64,000 nucleotides of DNA from RPQJ01 sp963731105 (GCA_963731105.1 CAVSUM010000016.1:248001-312000), one strand, 5' to 3'. Counted from the stretch's first letter, positions 1 to 10,030 are shown. The notes: generated by a model from the sequence alone, not told the origin. A program made the numbers and translations.

Positions 1-2
1 TC

Positions 3-620
3 GAGCAAACGGAAGCCGAAGCTGAGGCGCTGGTCGGACGACTTAGCCGGGTCGGTCGCCTGCTCACTGGTTGGCACCAAGATTCAGACTTCAGTGGTCC
101 CTACGGAATTCCGTACGAGGTGACCTTCGACGGACCTCCTGGCCGTCGGAGCTTCTGCGAGCTAGTCCGCCGATACACGGGGGATGTGCCAGCTGCTGAC
201 ATGCTGGATGAGCTCAAGAGGATCGGAGTTGTTGTCGAAATTGGCAGCGGCACCTACCGCGTCCTGTCCCGCTTATACATTCCGTCGGCAGCAGATCCAG
301 CGAAGTTCCACGCCATGTCGGTGGCGTTCACCGATCTCGCCAAAACACTAGACCAGAACCTTCGGCCAGACGAAGACCACAAGCTCTTCGAACGTCGTGT
401 TTGGGCGCCAAACGGCGTGAAGCAATCCGATGCGATCGAATTTGATGTGTTCGTAAAGGACCGGGGGCAGCAATTCTTGGAATTGCTTGACGACTGGCTA
501 ACGGACCGCGAGTCGAAGGCACGAAATGTCGATCCAACTGAAAAAGTGAAGTTGGGCGTCGCGATGTACATGTTTGTTCGCCCTGCAGATGCCGTTGCAG
601 ACGAGCCTGCAGAAAGCTGA
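3..620 (+). CDS. DUF6502-type protein, 5' end outside window
   Basis: The reading frame is open from the window edge, so only the C-terminal ~205 residues are present. An internal GTG at 120 is not needed as a start, because the upstream residues continue sensibly. The part FCELVRRYTGDVPAADMLDEL, then KRIGVVVE and a C-terminal LLDDWL motif, resembles the minus-strand protein at 3273-4161 (FCGLVRAVAGDVPPGAVRAEL, then LIDDWLARRE). The two are therefore paralogues. I recall this domain as DUF6502 (winged-helix-like N-terminus, function unknown). It ends 8 bases before the repeat-protein gene, in the same direction, suggesting co-transcription. The biochemical role is unknown. Confidence 0.7.
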   Translation, partial: EQTEAEAEALVGRLSRVGRLLTGWHQDSDFSGPYGIPYEVTFDGPPGRRSFCELVRRYTGDVPAADMLDELKRIGVVVEIGSGTYRVLSRLYIPSAADPAKFHAMSVAFTDLAKTLDQNLRPDEDHKLFERRVWAPNGVKQSDAIEFDVFVKDRGQQFLELLDDWLTDRESKARNVDPTEKVKLGVAMYMFVRPADAVADEPAES

Positions 621-628
621 AGAAAAGA

Positions 629-3210
629 ATGGGGAATGTCATGAAGGGAACGACTAAAGGCCGAACCGTATTGTCGGTGGCAGTGATGACCGCACTGGCG
701 CTGAGTGCCGGTCTCGCAGCGCCGATGGCGTTGTCGAAATCGATAGACCTTGACGCCATCATCGGCACCGGTCGCACCATCAAGCCCGACGCCATCATTG
801 GCACCGGCCGCACTGCCCAGGCTGATGCCATCATCGGCACTGGCCGCTCGGCCGACGGCGGTGACGCGATCATCGGCACCGGTCGCTCGAAGGTCAGCAG
901 CGACGCCATCATCGGCACCGGTCGCACCATCAAGCCCGACGCCATCATTGGCACCGGCCGCACTGCCCAGGCTGATGCCATCATCGGCACTGGTCGCTTG
1001 GCCGACGACGGTGACGCGATCATCGGCACCGGTCGCTCGAAGATCAGCGGCGACGCCATCATCGGCACCGGCCGCATCGCCCAGTCCGACGCCATCATCG
1101 GCACCGGCCGCCGGCAGGCGATGCCATCATCGGCACTGGCCGCTCGGCCGACGGCGGTGACGCGATCATCGGCACCGGTCGCTCGAAGGTCAGCAGCGAC
1201 GCCATCATCGGCACCGGTCGCACCATCAAGCCCGACGCCATCATTGGCACCGGCCGCACTGCCCAGGCTGATGCCATCATCGGCACTGGCCGCTCGGCCG
1301 ACGGCGGTGACGCGATCATCGGCACCGGTCGCTCGAAGGTCAGCAGCGACGCCATCATCGGCACCGGTCGCACCATCAAGCCCGACGCCATCATTGGCAC
1401 CGGCCGCACTGCCCAGGCTGATGCCATCATCGGCACTGGCCGCTCGGCCGACGGCGGTGACGCGATCATCGGCACCGGTCGCTCGAAGGTCAGCAGCGAC
1501 GCCATCATCGGCACCGGTCGCACCATCAAGCCCGACGCCATCATTGGCACCGGCCGCACTGCCCAGGCTGATGCCATCATCGGCACTGGCCGCTCGGCCG
1601 ACGGCGGTGACGCGATCATCGGCACCGGTCGCTCGAAGGTCAGCAGCGACGCCATCATCGGCACCGGTCGCACCATCAAGCCCGACGCCATCATTGGCAC
1701 CGGCCGCACTGCCCAGGCTGATGCCATCATCGGCACTGGCCGCTCGGCCGACGGCGGTGACGCGATCATCGGCACCGGTCGCTCGAAGGTCAGCAGCGAC
1801 GCCATCATCGGCACCGGTCGCACCATCAAGCCCGACGCCATCATTGGCACCGGCCGCACTGCCCAGGCTGATGCCATCATCGGCACTGGCCGCTCGGCCG
1901 ACGGCGGTGACGCGATCATCGGCACCGGTCGCTCGAAGTCAGCGGCGACGCCATCATCGGCACCGGTCGCACCGCCAAGCCCGCCATCATCGGCGGGACG
2001 CGATCATCGGCACCGGTCGCTCGAAGGTCAGCAGCGACGCCATCATCGGCACCGGTCGCACCATCAAGCCCGACGCCATCATTGGCACCGGCCGCACTGC
2101 CCAGGCTGATGCCATCATCGGCACTGGCCGCTCGGCCGACGGCGGTGACGCGATCATCGGCACCGGTCGCTCGAAGGTCAGCAGCGACGCCATCATCGGC
2201 ACCGGTCGCACCATCAAGCCCGACGCCATCATTGGCACCGGCCGCACTGCCCAGGCTGATGCCATCATCGGCACTGGCCGCTCGGCCGACGGCGGTGACG
2301 CGATCATCGGCACCGGTCGCTCGAAGGTCAGCAGCGACGCCATCATCGGCACCGGTCGCACCATCAAGCCCGACGCCATCATTGGCACCGGCCGCACTGC
2401 CCAGGCTGATGCCATCATCGGCACTGGCCGCTCGGCCGACGGCGGTGACGCGATCATCGGCACCGGTCGCTCGAAGGTCAGCAGCGACGCCATCATCGGC
2501 ACCGGTCGCACCATCAAGCCCGACGCCATCATTGGCACCGGCCGCACTGCCCAGGCTGATGCCATCATCGGCACTGGCCGCTCGGCCGACGGCGGTGACG
2601 CGATCATCGGCACCGGTCGCTCGAAGGTCAGCAGCGACGCCATCATCGGCACCGGTCGCACCATCAAGCCCGACGCCATCATTGGCACCGGCCGCACTGC
2701 CCAGGCTGATGCCATCATCGGCACTGGTCGCTCGGCCGACGGCGGTGACGCGATCATCGGTACCGGTAAGACCCAGGTATTTCTGGCGGGCCCGATTGAT
2801 TCGTTCGACCGTAACCGCGGGACAGTATCGATCTTTGGCCGCGCCTTGCAGTTGGCCAAGGGCAGTACGTTCATCCACTCAATTGTTTGATGCCCTTGAG
2901 GGTGGAGCCGCAATTCAGATTGCTGTGTCTGGTCGCCTAGAACGCAACGGGAGACTCTCCAGCACTAGTGCCCACGTGCTAAGGACGCCGTATGTTGCAG
3001 GCGCCTCAAAGATCACTTTGACAGCGAAGATCAGCGCGATTGACGCGACGACCGGTCGTGCTTTGATTGGCAAGTCGATCGTTGATATCAGCTGCGATCA
3101 GTGGCAATAGGTCCGTCGGTATTGGCGACGTAGTAACAGTGACCGGAACAATGCCGCAATTCGGCCAGCCGATTCTTGCCGAATCAATCGGCAATCACGA
3201 TATGTTGTAA
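629..3210 (+). CDS. Secreted DAIIGTGR-repeat protein with C-terminal DUF5666-like region (frameshifted)
   Basis: An N-terminal signal peptide (basic MKGTTKGR, then a hydrophobic stretch ending ALSAGLAAPMA) precedes about 54 copies of a 12-13 residue unit beginning DAIIGTGR. The units are grouped in fours (tails TIKP, TAQA, SADGG, SKVSS) into a 50-residue super-repeat. After the repeats come segments such as GPIDSFDRNRGTVSIFG and ISAIDATTGRALIGKS. These resemble the small beta domains of DUF5666 proteins (inference). The frame shifts near 1110, 1936, 1985, 2880 and 3105; rejoining the frames gives a stop at 3208-3210. A read without correction stops at 2890. Start is ATG 629 or, with a GGGGA ribosome site, ATG 641. 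It is probably exported and extended, with Asp and Arg in every unit. The function is unknown. Confidence 0.75.
752..2769 (+). repeat. 150-bp tandem repeat array inside the DAIIGTGR gene
   Basis: About 13.5 near-identical copies of a 150-base unit lie head to tail; identical text recurs for example at 1201, 1351, 1501, 1651 and 1801. Each unit encodes four DAIIGTGR modules. Copies in the middle are almost base-identical, while the first two units and the block at 1936-2010 diverge, as expected from recent unequal recombination. Stop codons are absent over long stretches of several frames, so an indel changes the peptide without ending it. Copy number in the assembly may be unreliable. Confidence 0.95.
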
Positions 3211-3238
3211 CTCAAATAGCACCACTTACCGTAGAATC

Positions 3239-3276
3239 AAAGCGCCGGCGGAGTTTTTCCGCCGGCGCTTTTTTAT
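3239..3276. terminator. Bidirectional rho-independent terminator
   Basis: A perfect 14-bp stem (3239-3252 with 3258-3271) has a 5-base loop and is flanked by A residues on the left and T residues on the right. It lies between the convergent repeat-protein gene and the minus-strand DUF6502 gene, whose stop codon at 3273-3275 falls inside the T-run. It can end transcription from both sides. Confidence 0.9.
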
Positions 3277-4161
3277 CTAGGAAGCCTCAGTCTTATTGTG
3301 TCGGGGGCAGCTTTATCAGCCTCCTCAGCCGTGGAGCCTTCGTAGTAGAAGACGCCGACACCGACAGTCCCAACTCTGGTGTCGGATGCAGCGAGTTCGT
3401 CGGCAGAGACTTCCCGGCGAGCGAGCCAGTCATCAATCAGTTCAATGAATCGCGTCGCTTCCACACGCGACCATTGGCGAAAGTCACTTGCGGATGTCTC
3501 GCTGAGGCTATCTGAGAAAGCAATGCGCTGGATGAATCCTCCGGTCGTTCTTCCTGGATCGGCGTTATGTGCGAGACCCGCGGTCAACGGATAGAGCATT
3601 CCAGAAACAGTGACGATCGCTTTTTCGTCCACATTGCCGGGCACGAAGTAACGCTTTGCTGCGCGAGAGCTTGCCGTCCACTAACTCCAGAACGGCCCCG
3701 GCTCGCTTCAACTCGGCGCGCACTGCGCCGGGCGGAACGTCGCCTGCGACAGCGCGCACCAAGCCACAAAAGCTCGTCACTTCACCCTGGAACTCCAAGT
3801 CGACAGGCTGTCCCCGTGCGTCCAGATACAGCGCATCTGTATGCCAAGCATGAAGCACGCGGGCGGCAGGCCCAGAATGGTGCTCGTGTTCGGTCCGACT
3901 CTGCGACTTTCCTTCAGCCGTCAGGACGTCACGAATTCGCTTAGCATCTTTCCGAGATAGACCTGTCTTAACGGCCACTCGAGACGTATTGGCAGGACGC
4001 CCACGAGTATCGACTTCGGCCATCGCTTCCCGGACAAAAGCTCTCTTAACGATGGCGTCAAACTGCTGGTAGGTGACTCCAGAGCGCAACAACATCCTTA
4101 CGAGCGGCAAGAGACATGCATAAACAGCATTGAGCATTCGCGATTGAACTGTCTCTTTCAT
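3273..4161 (-). CDS. DUF6502-type protein, frameshifted
   Basis: About 295 residues once a frameshift near 3600 is corrected. The N-terminus (LLPLVRMLLRSGVTYQQFD, then AFVREAM) and the following SRVAVKTGLSRKDAKRI look like a helix-turn-helix or winged-helix region. The C-terminus (FIQRIAFSDSLSE to FIELIDDWLARRE) matches the truncated paralogue at the left edge of the window. ATG 4161 is chosen; a TTG at 4191 is also in frame. The gene is convergent with the DAIIGTGR-repeat gene, so that gene is bracketed by two members of this family. A DNA-binding role is only an inference from the N-terminal pattern. Confidence 0.65.
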
Positions 4162-4777
4162 GTCGAATTGGGTCCAATGTTCTCGTCGCAATCGATTTCG
4201 AGATCGCGGCCCGCAGGCAACCTACAAAGAGACAGGAGCCAAACATCATCCGCCGGTAATACCGCAGCTCCTCCACCGACTCGCGGATGTCGTCCAGCGC
4301 GAGGTGGGTGGAATTCTTCTGCAGTCCGGCGAACACCGTGGGTGCCCAGCGGCGGGCCAGCTCCTTGAGCGTGCTGACGTCCAGGTTGCGGTAATGAAAG
4401 AACTTCTCCAGCGCCGGCATTTCGCGCGCGAGGAAGCGCCGGTCCTGGCAGATGCTGTTGCCGCACATCGGCGAGGCGCCAGCCTCGACGTGCTCGCGCA
4501 GGAACCCGAGGGTCGCCTGTTCGGCCTCGGCCGCCGTGGCGGTGCTGTGGCGTACGCGTTCCAGCAGGCCGGACTCGCCATGCGTGCGGCGGTTCCAGTC
4601 GTCCATTGCGGCGAGCACTGCGTCGGGCTGGTGGATGGCCACCACCGGGCCCTCGGCCACGAGGTTCAGATCCGAGTCGGTCACCAGCGTCGCGATCTCG
4701 ATGATGCGGTCGGCGAGCGGATCCAGGCCGGTCATCTCCAGGTCGATCCAGACGAGATTTTCCGACTTGGCCGTCAT
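4058..4777 (-). CDS. orn: Oligoribonuclease
   Basis: A DEDDh 3'-5' exonuclease that degrades 2-5 nt RNA fragments to mononucleotides. The N-terminus MTAKSENLVWIDLEMTGLDP is typical. Catalytic Asp12, Glu14, Asp112 (QDRRF), His158 (STHLALDD) and Asp162/163 are all visible at the family positions. The conserved family domain ends near residue 182 (about 4230). The frame then runs on for about 55 unrelated residues into the start of the DUF6502 gene, so the natural stop was probably lost to an indel near 4230. ATG 4777 is preferred over an upstream TTG because it matches the usual family start. Confidence 0.9.
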   Translation of the reverse strand: MTAKSENLVWIDLEMTGLDPLADRIIEIATLVTDSDLNLVAEGPVVAIHQPDAVLAAMDDWNRRTHGESGLLERVRHSTATAAEAEQATLGFLREHVEAGASPMCGNSICQDRRFLAREMPALEKFFHYRNLDVSTLKELARRWAPTVFAGLQKNSTHLALDDIRESVEELRYYRRMMFGSCLFVGCLRAAISKSIATRTLDPIRHERDSSIANAQCCLCMSLAARKDVVALWSHLPAV

Positions 4778-4848
4778 TTCACGCGCGCTACCCAAAAATT
4801 GTGGGGCATTCTAGCAAAGGCTAAGCTCTGCTCCCCGTCGAGCCATCC

Positions 4849-6121
4849 ATGCACCCATTCGCACTCGCCTTCGTCGTCGCACTCCTCGCCCACCTGGCCA
4901 CACAGTGGTGGCTGGCGCGCCGGCAGATCGCCCACGTCAGGGCGCATCGGGCCACGATTCCAGCCGGCTTCGAGGGTGCCGTGACGCACGACGAGCACGC
5001 CAAGGCCGCGGACTACGCCTGCGCCCGGCAGCGCCTCGGGGTGCTCGAGGCCCTGTACGACACCGCCGTGGTGCTTGCAATGACGCTGGGCGGCGCCATT
5101 GCGAAACTCGGCACGTGGGCCTCCAGCCTTGTTCCGCCGGGCGTGCCCGCCGGCACGTTGCACATTACTCGGAGTGTTCGCGGTCCTCGCCCTGCTCGGG
5201 CTGCCGTTCACGCTCTACCGGACGTTCGTCCTCGAGCAGCGCTTCGGCTTCAACCGCACGGGGCCCGCCACGTTCATTACTGACCAGCTGAAAGGCTGGG
5301 CTCTCGGTGCGATCCTGGGTGGCGCAGTCGCGGCGACCGTGCTCTGGATCATGGCCCGGGCCGGCACGGCATGGTGGCTCGTCGCCTGGCTGACGTGGCT
5401 CTCCTTCTCGCTGCTGGTCACGTGGGCGTGGCCGCGTGTGATCGCGCCGCTGTTCAACAAGTTCTCGCCGCTCGAGGACCAGGCGCTCCGGCAGCGCATC
5501 GACGCCCTGCTCGCCCGCTGTGAATTCCACGCCAAGGCCGTGTACGTCATGGACGGCTCGAAGCGCTCCTCGCACGGCAACGCGTACTTCACCGGACTCG
5601 GGCGCGAGAAGCGCATCGTGTTCTTCGACACGCTGCTGAAGAGCCTCGGCCCGGCGCAGGTCGAGTCCGTGCTCGCCCACGAGCTGGCGCACTTCAAGCT
5701 CAGGCACATCCCGCAGCGCCTGGCGGTTGGGGCCGCGATGAGCCTCGCCGGCTTCGCGCTGCTCGGCTGGCTGTCGCAGCAGGGCTGGTTCTACACGGCG
5801 CTCGGCGTGCCGCAGCCGGGCAACGCGGCCGCGCTCGCCCTGTTCATGCTGGCGATCCCGGCGTTCACGTGGATCATCGCCCCGGTGCTCGCCGCGTGGT
5901 CGCGCCGCCACGAGTACCAGGCCGATGCGTTCGCCGCCCGCTTCAGCGACGGACGTTCGCTCGCCGAGGCGCTGGTGACGCTGTACAAGGACAACGCCAC
6001 GACGCTCACCCCCGACCCGCTCTACTCGGCCTTCCACGACTCGCACCCGCCGCCCGCCGCCCGCATCGAGCGCCTGCGATCGCTCGGCGGCCCCGGCCCG
6101 TCCGCGGCAGTGTCGTCGTGA
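4849..6121 (+). CDS. M48 family metallopeptidase (Ste24/CAAX endopeptidase type), frameshifted
   Basis: A membrane zinc peptidase of about 423 residues after joining two frames near 5155. Several hydrophobic segments surround a cytosolic catalytic part with HELAH (HEXXH zinc site, about residue 278). SKRSSHGNAYFTGLG and HEYQADAFAARFSDG, which holds the third zinc ligand, are hallmarks of Ste24-type M48 enzymes. The likely role is turnover of membrane proteins. The stop TGA overlaps the rsgA GTG start (GTGA), so the two genes are translationally coupled. Confidence 0.85.
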
Positions 6122-7029
6122 ACGAGCGCCACGACACCGGCTGCGTCGTCGAGTCGTACGGGCGACGGGTGATCGTCGAGCGCGCCGATCGCGAGCGCGT
6201 CACCTGCAAGCTGAAGCGGCGCAACCTCGATCTCGTCGCCGGCGACGACGTGCGCATCGAGCACCACGCCGGGGACGACGAGTGGACCGTCGTCGAGCGC
6301 CTGCCCCGCCGCAACGTGCTGTGCCGCAGCGACAGTCGCGGGCGCCGCGAATCGCTGGCTGCCAACCTCGACCAGCTCGGCGTGGTGGTCGCGGCCCGCC
6401 CGACCTGCGACCCGTTTGTCGTCGACCGTTACCTGGCCGGCGCGGCCTATGCCGGCATCGCTGGCCTGCTGGTCGTCAACAAGCAGGACCTGCTGACCGA
6501 CGCGGACGACCTGTCGTTCGTCGAGCCCTACCGGGCGCTGGGCCTGCCGGTGGTCACCGTGTCAGCCAAGGCCGGGACCGGTCTCGACGCGCTGATCGCG
6601 CAGCTTTCCGGGCGGCGCAGCCTGCTGGCGGGCCAGTCGGGCGTCGGCAAGTCGTCGCTGCTGAACGCATTGGCCGGGGAGGCCGTGCGGGCCACCGGCG
6701 CACTGTCGACGGGCTCCGGCGAGGGCCGCCACACCACCGTCTCCTCCGCGATCCTGCGCACGCCTTGGGGCGAGATCGCGGACTCGCCCGGGGTACGTGA
6801 CTATGCCCCGCCCCTGGTCGCCCTGACGGATGTCCAGTCCGGATTTGCCGAAATCGCGGCCCGGGCCGGCGGCTGCAAGTTCCAGGACTGCCTGCACCTG
6901 CGCGAACCGCAGTGCGCAGTCCAGGCCGCGGCGGAGGCCGGGGCGATCGACGCCCGCCGCTACGAAAGCTACCGGCGTCTCCTCGCCCTGACCCGTCAGC
7001 TCGACGAGAAGCGCGGCTGGGGGGCCTAG
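6118..7029 (+). CDS. rsgA: Ribosome small-subunit GTPase RsgA
   Basis: A circularly permuted GTPase that assists 30S maturation. The 303 residues comprise an N-terminal OB-fold (about 1-65), then G4 NKQD (about 121), G1 GQSGVGKSS (about 172) and G3 DSPG (about 222). A C-terminal zinc site CKFQDCLHLREPQC (about 252-265) follows. The G4-G1-G3 order is diagnostic. The start is GTG 6118 within the GTGA overlap with the M48 gene. Adjacency of orn and rsgA is common in gammaproteobacteria; here orn is divergent, with the M48 gene between. Confidence 0.95.
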   Translation: MNERHDTGCVVESYGRRVIVERADRERVTCKLKRRNLDLVAGDDVRIEHHAGDDEWTVVERLPRRNVLCRSDSRGRRESLAANLDQLGVVVAARPTCDPFVVDRYLAGAAYAGIAGLLVVNKQDLLTDADDLSFVEPYRALGLPVVTVSAKAGTGLDALIAQLSGRRSLLAGQSGVGKSSLLNALAGEAVRATGALSTGSGEGRHTTVSSAILRTPWGEIADSPGVRDYAPPLVALTDVQSGFAEIAARAGGCKFQDCLHLREPQCAVQAAAEAGAIDARRYESYRRLLALTRQLDEKRGWGA

Positions 7030-7071
7030 CAGCGCCACCGAGCCCCCATGGCGTGATTCAGGGCACCCGGC

Positions 7072-7080
7072 TGGTATGAT
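7072..7080 (+). promoter_or_regulatory. Candidate extended -10 promoter for etfBA
   Basis: TGGTATGAT is an extended -10 pattern (TGnTATGAT) about 50 bases upstream of the etfB start, in the only gap between rsgA and etfB. There is no good -35 at the usual spacing, which an extended -10 can tolerate. Inferred from pattern only. Confidence 0.35.
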
Positions 7081-7131
7081 GCTGCATTGCAACGATACGC
7101 TTCAGAAACGGCCAGCAGAGGAGTCAGGCGC

Positions 7132-7881
7132 GTGCGCAGAATCATGGTAGGCGTCAAGCGCGTGGTGGACTACAACGTCCGCGTCCGGGTCAAGCCCGAC
7201 AACACCGGGGTGATCACCGAAGGGGTCAAGATGAGCTTGAACCCGTTCGACGAGATCGCGCTCGAAGAAGCTCTCAGGATCAAGGAAAAGGGACTCGCGG
7301 ACGAAGTGCTCGCCGTGAGCATCGGCGTGGCGGACACGCAGCAGCAGCTGCGCACCGCGCTCGCCATGGGCGCCGACCGCGCCATCCTGGTGCAGACCGA
7401 CGCCGCGGTGCCGCCGCTGTCGCTCGCGAAGATCTTCCGCCAGCTGATCGACAAGGAGCAGCCGTTCCTGGTGCTGCTCGGCAAGCAGGCGATCGACGAC
7501 GACAACGGCCAGACGCCACAGATGCTCGCTGCACTGTGGGACCGGCCGCAGGCCGTGTCGTGCTCCAAGATCGAGGTCGCCGACGGCAAGGCCACGGTGA
7601 CGCGCGAAGTGGACGCCGGCCTGGAGGTGCTCGAGGTCGACCTGCCGGCGGTGCTGAGCGTGGACCTGCGGCTCAACGAGCCGCGCTACGTGAAGCTGCC
7701 GGACATCATGAAGGCGAAGAAGAAACCGCTCGACACGTTGTCGCTGGGCGACTTCGGCGTGTCCGAGGCGCCGGTGTTCAAGGTCGTGCGCGTCGATCCG
7801 CCGCCGCAGCGCTCAAAAGGCGTGATGGTGAAGGACGTCGCTGAACTCGTGGACGCGCTCAAGAAGAAGGGGTTGGTGTAA
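7132..7881 (+). CDS. etfB: Electron transfer flavoprotein beta subunit
   Basis: Beta subunit (249 residues) of the soluble ETF heterodimer that takes electrons from acyl-CoA and other dehydrogenases. KRVVDYNVRVRVKPD, KMSLNPFDEIALEEALR and KAKKKPLDTLSL are family signatures. The start is GTG 7132, preceded by an AGAGGAG ribosome site at 7117-7123 with 8-base spacing. It gives MRRIMVGVKRVVDYN, matching family N-termini better than ATG 7144. The stop overlaps the etfA ATG (TAATG). Confidence 0.95.
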   Translation: MRRIMVGVKRVVDYNVRVRVKPDNTGVITEGVKMSLNPFDEIALEEALRIKEKGLADEVLAVSIGVADTQQQLRTALAMGADRAILVQTDAAVPPLSLAKIFRQLIDKEQPFLVLLGKQAIDDDNGQTPQMLAALWDRPQAVSCSKIEVADGKATVTREVDAGLEVLEVDLPAVLSVDLRLNEPRYVKLPDIMKAKKKPLDTLSLGDFGVSEAPVFKVVRVDPPPQRSKGVMVKDVAELVDALKKKGLV

Positions 7882-8823
7882 TGAGCAAGATCCTCATCGT
7901 TGCGGAACACGACGGTGCCCGCCTCAACCCGAGCACCTCGAAATGCGTCAGCTGCGCCGCGAAGATCGCGGGCGCCTCGATCGACGTCCTGGTCCTCGCC
8001 ACCGACGGCGCGGCCGTCGCTGCGCAGGCAGCGGCAATCGCCGGCGTCGGCAAGGTGCTGGTGGCGGACAACGCCGCGAACGTCGAACCGTTGAGCCGCG
8101 GTACTGGCGCCGCAGGTGGCGAAACTCGCCGCCGGCTACACGCACGTGTTCGGTCCCTCGACCACTTTCGGCAAGGACCTGATGCCGCGCGTCGCCGCGC
8201 TGCTCGGCGTCGGCCAGGTCAGCGACATTTCCGGTGTCGACGGGGCCCACACGTTCAAGCGGCCGATCTACGCCGGCAACGCGGTACTGACGGTCGAAGT
8301 GCCGGCGGATGCAGTCGTGGTCGCGACCGTGCGCGTCGCCTCGTTCGAGGCGGCCGCCCCGGGCGGCAGCGCCGCGATCGAGAAGGTCGACGCCGGCGTC
8401 GCCCTGCCCTCGCACACGCGCTTTGTGTCGCGGTCGGGTGCAACAAGCGGTCGCCCCGACCTGCAGACCGCCTCGCGCGTCATCGCTGGCGGGCGCGCGC
8501 TCGGCAGCGCCGACGGCTTCAAGATCATCTACAGCCTCGCGGACAAGATGGGGGCCGCGGTCGGCGCGTCACGCGCGGCCGTGGATGCTGGCTACGTGGC
8601 GAACGACCTGCAGATCGGCCAGACCGGCAAGATCATCGCACCGGAGCTGTACATCGGCATCGGCATCTCGGGCGCGATCCAGCACATGACGGGCATCAAG
8701 GACGCGCGCACCATCGTCGCCATCAACAAGGACGGCGAGGCGCCGATCTTCGAGGCCGCCGACATCGGCCTGGTGGGCGACCTGTTCGCGATCGTGCCGG
8801 AACTCGAGAAGCAGCTCGGCTGA
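7881..8823 (+). CDS. etfA: Electron transfer flavoprotein alpha subunit, frameshifted
   Basis: The FAD-binding partner of EtfB, about 314 residues. The N-terminus MSKILIVAEHDGARLNPST is typical. The frame shifts near 8100 and resumes at VAKLAAGYTHVFGPSTTFGK. The C-terminal FAD domain shows ASRVIAGGRALG, LQIGQTGKIIAPELY and GISGAIQHMTGIKDA, then IVAINKDGEAPIFEAADIGL. All key motifs survive, so the shift is probably a sequence error. No ETF dehydrogenase or acyl-CoA dehydrogenase gene is nearby. Confidence 0.93.
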
Positions 8824-8851
8824 GCTGGCCGGCTGCCGCACAGCGACGCCC

Positions 8852-10030
8852 GTGCTCATCGAGATCAAGGGCGTCCAGTTCGTCAACAAGGGCGCCGGGC
8901 TCATGCTGCGCGCGGTCGTCGACCGGCTGCGCGCGATGGTGCCCGGCGTCGAATTCGCACTCACGCCGGGGCCGAACGCTCCGTTCCAGCGCATCGCAGC
9001 GCTCGGCGCCTGGCAGCGGCTGCGGCTACCGGGCGCGCCCTTCGACGCGGACGCCCTCTCCTACCGCCTGCCACAGCGCCTGAGGCGCGTTCTGCGCCGT
9101 TACGGCACCGTGACCGAGGCCGACGTGGACGCCGTGCTGGACGCGTCTGGATACGCCTACGGGGATGCCTGGGGCGATGTGCCGCTCGAGTCTGCCGCGC
9201 GGGAGATCGAGCGACTCGCGGACCATGGCAAGCCATACGTGTTCCTGCCGCAGGCGTTCGGGCCGTTTGCCGACACGGCGGCCACCCGGCACTTTGGTCA
9301 GGCGCTGGCGAAAGCAGCGCTGGTCTGCGCCCGGGATGCGCGGTCCCGCGAGCACCTGGCACGCATCGCCCCTGCCGTCGGCGCAAACATCGAGACATGT
9401 CCGGATTTCACGCTGACTGTGCCCGGTGACCAACGCGCCGCTGCGTCCTGGGGCGTCGACCAGCGCACCGCACTCATCATCCCGAATGCCGAGATGCAGG
9501 GCTCCCGCAACCCGGATGCAGCGGCCCGCGGCAGTTACGCACCTCTCTGCAGGTCTCGCCCGCAGGCTGCAGGAACTCGGTTACCTGCCCCGTGTACTCA
9601 ACCACGAAGGGGCCGCGGATGCCGCGCTGTGCGATGTTCTGCACGCCGCAACTGGCGGAGCATCGGTCATCGAGGAAGCACGATCCGCTGGCGCTCAAGG
9701 GCGTGATCGGCGCGGCGGGCATCGTGGTCGCGTCACGCTTTCACGGCTGTGCCAGCGCGCTGTCGCAGGCGGTGCCCTGCCTCGCCACGGCGTGGAGCCA
9801 CAAGTACGGGCAGCTGTTCGCCGACTTCGGCGTGGGCGAGTACGTGCTCGACTCGAGCGATGCAGCGGCGGGCATCGCCCGCCTTGAGGCGCTGGTGGCG
9901 AACCGCGACGCAGTGCGGCACACGCTCGAGGCACGCAGGCCGGCTCTGGCGGCCCGCACCGATGCGATGTGGGCAGCACGTCGCAGCCGCGCTTCGCATC
10001 ACGCAGCGGACCGTGAGACGCCACGCATGA
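8852..10030 (+). CDS. Polysaccharide pyruvyl transferase family protein, frameshifted
   Basis: About 390 residues after joining frames near 9520, 9680 and 9985. The N-terminal pattern IEIKGVQFVNKGAGLML, then YVFLPQAFGPF, CARDARSREHL and CPDFTL, and finally GIVVASRFHGCASALSQ, is that of the PF04230 family. Family members put ketal pyruvate on cell-surface sugars. The start is GTG 8852, 28 bases after etfA. Its restored stop (TGA 10028-10030) overlaps the ATG of the next glycosyltransferase (ATGA), supporting the corrected frame. This begins a small surface-glycan cluster. Confidence 0.8.

Noticed and set aside
752..2769. CRISPR-like array
   Set aside because: The 150-bp units are contiguous and coding with no unique spacers; no cas genes are present.
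328..2913. Long minus-strand and alternate-frame ORFs over the repeat array (MPMMAS-, ADDGIS- and PSSALAARP-type repeats)
   Set aside because: They mirror the DAIIGTGR array, which happens to lack stops in most frames. Only the plus-strand DAIIGTGR frame has a signal peptide, a ribosome site and a plausible C-terminal domain.
4058..4230. Genuine C-terminal extension of oligoribonuclease
   Set aside because: The extra 55 residues overlap the start of the DUF6502 gene, have no family counterpart and follow the normal domain end; a lost stop is the simpler reading.
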